Position numbers and translations under genes: made by a program. The notes below the pieces were generated by a model. The model saw nothing but the letters and a program-made list of their open reading frames with translations. It did no database searches and had not been told where the DNA came from. A stretch of DNA of 64,000 nt from Dasyornis broadbenti (Eukaryota; Chordata; Aves; Passeriformes; Dasyornithidae): positions 964,525-1,028,524 of the forward strand of contig VZRN01006763.1 of the NCBI GenBank assembly GCA_013397935.1. The letters run 5' to 3'. Positions 60,455 through 64,000 of the stretch are shown here, piece after piece. The number at the start of each line of letters is the position of its first letter. Positions within the stretch are counted from its first letter, which is position 1.

Positions 60455-60660
60455 GTCTGATTCTGATCTGTTGTGTGACCTTCTACAAGCTACTTCACTT
60501 CCTTCAGCTGCTAATTCCTTTCCCATACTTAAGAGTTTTATGAAAGACTTCCTGTTGGAAAGGCTTTATTTTTGCTGTGTAATCTTCTACTGCCTACAGT
60601 AACGGCAGCCTCAGTCTCCCTACACACTACTGTAATACAAACAGGCAATAATAATGTCTG
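60455..60660 (+). repeat. Ancient MIR-like SINE relic, interrupted
   Basis: The + strand reads TTGTGTGACCTTCTACAAGC, then TACTTCACTTCCTTCAGCTG, in the sense MIR order (GTGTGACCTTGGGCAAGT-CACTTAACCTCTCTG). About 100 bp later it reads CAGCCTCAGTCTCCCTACAC then GGCAATAATAATGTCTGG, matching the following MIR segment (GCCTCAGTTTCCTCATCTG ... ATAATAATAGT). The gap suggests an insertion or two overlapping relics. Confidence 0.5.
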
Positions 60661-62342
60661 GTTGCATGCAATGTTGACAAACTGAGAAGCAAATTTCTCC
60701 CAGGATGCTTTTCCAGCTAATGTATGCCTATATTTATTTGAAGAAAGCAAAGCATATCCTTGTGGGACCATTACCCACCCACAGCCAGCAGACATACCAG
60801 TCCCAGTGGAATGCCAGTTATGAAAACTACAAAAATAATCCAAAAGGAAAACGCATTTACGTTTCTAGTTTGAGAGATGTAAACATTTTTGCTGGCATGA
60901 AAGTCTCTTTTTAAAGCAGACTCATGCTATTTGAGAGTTTGAAAGAGAAAAAAAGAAACTAAGACGAAAACATAAATATTTGAAAATCTTCTACTGCTCT
61001 CTGTGTGTTCCTGAACACTTCTCACCTTAACATTTATCAGCTGCATGGTTAGATCAAGCAGCTCACAGAAGCTGAAGTGAATACATCAGTGTGAAATGGA
61101 CTATTTGCTTTTTTCCATTTAGATACCTTTGTTTCAATTTTTATGATATGTATACAAAGCAATCCAGACAGATTCAACCACATACCTATTTTTTCCAAAC
61201 CTGTAGCATGTTTCTCTTTGTTCCCGGAACCTCCCAAAAATGCATAAGGCACACATAATACCATTTTGCTCAAGGTCAATGTAATCATATATTTTTTACC
61301 TTATTTTATACATTACAGCATTTCTGGCAGGGCTGCACTGCATATCTGTATTCAGCAGAGTTAAAGAACAAATGAAACTATTGCATCACATGGGCCTTTT
61401 AGTATATGGTGTCTCCATCATAAAAACATGCTACGCACTGTTCCTAATTTTCTCCTCAGTCTTTTCCCTAGGTGAAATTGATCTCTGCGTCTTTTGCTAG
61501 AAGATGTTTCCTCCAGTCTTTGAATCAGAACATTGTTACTCTCTGTATCACCTCTGATTTTCCAGCTTTCTTCTGAAAATGGTACAAATTAGACCTGTGC
61601 TGCTTCCACCAGTGGTTTATACAGAGGCAAAGAGATCCTTCCAAGCACCGTTCCTATTCATTGGCTTTTGGCTTAGGAAACTATGAATCACACTAGTCTT
61701 TCTGGCCTTAGTTTGACATGAAAATCTGCATTTAGTTGTTAGTTCACTATGATACTCCAAACTCTTCAGGATCTGTTATTACAAGAACATGAAAAAAGAA
61801 CAAAAAGTCCAGAAGATGTCAAAAAATGGAGATAACTGGAAGGATCGCAGACACAGCAGTGTAATGCAGGTCTTTCTCATGGGTCTGAACCCACCCTGAT
61901 TGTATTCTTACCCCAAGAAAAGTTTAAAAAGTTAAGATTCACCTCTGCTGGGAAGAGTGTAAAGCAGACTTTTTCCAAAGATGATTCTGTTATGGGGCAG
62001 GTTTGTAAAAGAGATAAGTGAACTGGCCCCTGAAGATGGATCTCTCTCCCTTGTTTTGATGGAGAGCCACTACATTTTCAGATAGTTAAATTTTGGTGAT
62101 ACTGATCTGTGTCAGGCTTGTGTCTTCACCTGCTTCTTCTCTGTAAGTTCTGTAGACATATCTTTCATTTTTAGACCCTGAATATGCATTTCCTACTTGG
62201 ATGCATTAAAGAACAATTTATTTTAACAAGCTCAGTTTACCAAGTATATGTCTGTAGGGCTATGTCGTTAACTGAGATAATTTTCCCATATCTTTTGCCA
62301 CTTGCCAAAGTTAAAAGTATTGATATCATATTTATTCTTAGT
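60661..62342. other. Non-coding DNA, nothing recognised
   Basis: No gene, RNA gene or repeat family was recognised. Open frames are under 80 codons in the unannotated part. Confidence 0.55.
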
Positions 62343-62624
62343 TCATGGAAACACGGAATGGAAGGCACTTTAAAGATCATCTAGTTCCAAGCCCCCTGCC
62401 ATGGGCAAGGACACCTTCCACTTTCCACATTGCTCCACCCACCCTGGCCTTGAACGCTTCCAGGGACAGAGCATCCACTTCTCTGGGCAACTTGCGCCAG
62501 GGCCTCACCACCCTCACAGTAAAGAATTTTTTTCCTACTGTCTAATCAAAACGTACTCTCTTTCAGTTTGACGCCATTCTCTCTTATTCTGTCCTACATG
62601 ACCTTGTAATGAGTCTCTCTCATC
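62343..62624 (-). mobile_element. CR1 LINE, 5'-truncated copy with 3' end, antisense on +
   Basis: The + strand reads a degenerate tail (TCATGGAAACACGGAATGG), then GCACTTTAAAGATCATCTAG, CCCCCTGCCATGGGCAAGGA, CACCTTCCACTTTCCACATT, ACCCTGGCCTTGAACGCTTC, CACCACCCTCACAGTAAAGA and CTCTTTCAGTTTGACGCCAT. It ends near GAGTCTCTCTCATC. It is a short, strongly 5'-truncated insertion of the 3' UTR and the last part of ORF2. The sequence between the tail and GCACTTTAAAG has lost the TTTGGGTTGGAAGG segment. Confidence 0.9.
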
Positions 62625-64000
62625 AGAGCTCAAATTATTAAAAAAAAGAAATAGTTTGACCTAATCCATAAGACTGCAGGACAAAGCGAGAAACATTTCC
62701 ACTTGATTAATTATTGAGATCTAAATTTGGACTACTTTAGTTACCCAATTTCTAGTTTATTTCAAGATTCCCTTTATTATTATAATCTTACTCTTCATCG
62801 ATACCAGGGGTAAGGCTTGAGAGATCACTCTTATAGTAAGTCATTGAATTTGTATACTTAAAGGCAATTCAGATTTGGCTTTTCAAGGACCCTGTGAGGG
62901 GTTTACTACTGAATTTCCTTCATCTCTCTTGAAAATGCTGGACCGTATTAAATTAGCGTTTTAATCCTAGTCTCCCAAAAATGTGTTTACAAGTCACAGG
63001 TAAGCCATTTTTCTACACATAACTTTTCCTCCTGCTCACACATACCATGCGATTATGTGTCAACAAACTTACAATTTGTCTGTGCAGAACCTTTCACAGA
63101 GAGGTTGGGATTTTTGTTAGGAATGCAGCACTCATTTGTCTTCACCAGTGTGATGGAAATGGAGCAAGAGACAGCTGAAGCTCTCATTCCTTCACTCTGC
63201 TTTTCACCAAATACTAAACAAAGGATAAAGTCTTGTACCAGATGTTCATACCCTGGTGTTAAGAGGCCAGAGAAGAGAGTAAAAGTTTCTCACCATCTTA
63301 TAAATGCTAACTTCTGTGCAATAGAATTAATACATTAATATGTGCACTGATTAAAATCTGTCTGGAATATTTCAGAAGGAGAGGTTGTTCCTACTGAGTG
63401 TGTGGGGGTTTTCATTTCTTTTTCTTTTTCTTTAAATAATGAGGAAAAAACCCCAACCATATTTTGATTAATTGAGTAGTTTCCACAGCAGCTGTGAGCC
63501 AGGTGGCTGGAACCAGTTACATAGGATGCTAAAGTAAGGGTAATTAGTTTATTTTTAATCTTTTAATTCTGTGGGAGTGGAATTTAGTGTGTTAATGGAA
63601 GAGGTTTCGTTGAGAAGTGTCTTGACTAACCTGTTATTATCATTTAGTTTTATTGATGAAGCTCAGGCTTTATATGAAGAGAAAATGAGTGGAAAATTCT
63701 GAGGCAGGGCAAGCTACAATTTTCATTCTGGCTTAAAAGACCCTAAAGGGATTTTTTATATTTTATTCTTATCAGGATTTTTTTTTTTTTTTTAGTAACT
63801 GAAAACCTGAGGGATTCAGTTCAAAGAACAACTTGTGTTCTTGCAGAAGGACCTGCTCTAACGTAGTGAAAAAAAGGCATTAATTGCAGAATGAGAAGGC
63901 ATGGAAAACATATTAACTGTGTCATTCTTTTACCAGCTCCTATTGTTGAGGGAGGGCTCATTTTGATTATTTTACAATGTGTACATTTGCTGAGCAAAAA
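62625..64000. other. Non-coding DNA, nothing recognised
   Basis: AT-rich, with short simple tracts (a TTTTTC-type run near 63415-63435, T16 at 63778-63793). A 93-codon plus-strand frame at 63057-63338 has no known motif. Confidence 0.55.

Noticed and set aside
1..64000. CRISPR arrays, operons, prophage or other prokaryotic systems
   Set aside because: No regularly spaced direct repeats, no dense coding and no ribosome-binding-site pattern. The CR1 content shows a vertebrate genome.
1..64000. tRNA or rRNA genes
   Set aside because: No A-box/B-box pair with a foldable cloverleaf and no rRNA wording was found by eye on either strand.

Overview
The window looks like nuclear DNA from a bird. The main evidence is several 5'-truncated CR1 LINE copies. 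Their antisense 3' regions carry the avian CR1 wording: a degenerate ATTCTATG-type tail, then the antisense of the reverse-transcriptase C-terminus. Older MIR/L3-like relics are also present. The base composition is AT-rich with scattered microsatellites, and no long open reading frame is supported. Species cannot be set from what is visible.

No protein-coding gene, exon, tRNA or rRNA could be supported. Open frames are short (the longest is about 160 codons), are not recognisable, and occur at the density expected by chance. The frames that are recognisable are pieces of CR1 ORF2. The window is therefore best read as intergenic DNA or the inside of a very large intron.

Layout. 0-3.6 kb: unannotated AT-rich sequence. 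3.6-4.8 kb: two CR1 ORF2 fragments, a reverse-transcriptase piece on + and an endonuclease piece on -. 4.8-21 kb: non-coding DNA with a tandem repeat ending in a perfect palindrome (6.9 kb), a polypyrimidine tract (8.3 kb), a MIR-like relic (10.9 kb), a 42-T run with a TA repeat (14.4 kb), and a CpG-rich patch (15.0-15.4 kb). 21.1-22.2 kb: two CR1 copies in opposite orientation. 25.9-27.1 kb: purine-rich on the + strand. 28.2-28.7 kb: a CR1 copy. 33.6-34.3 kb: a possible CR1 scrap followed by a candidate solo LTR. 40.5 kb: a CR1 fragment followed by a GC-richer block. 46.9-54.5 kb: several ancient MIR/L3-like relics and a 51-bp tandem duplication. 59.3-59.9 kb: a compound G/T microsatellite and a 52-A run. 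60.5 kb: a MIR-like relic. 62.3 kb: a CR1 copy.

No genes are seen working together and no new multi-gene system is visible. The items most worth a second look are the CpG-rich patch, the inverted CR1 pair, the candidate LTR and the ancient SINE/LINE relics, any of which could hold regulatory sequence. All repeat family calls are from recognition of consensus wording by eye; no alignment was run.
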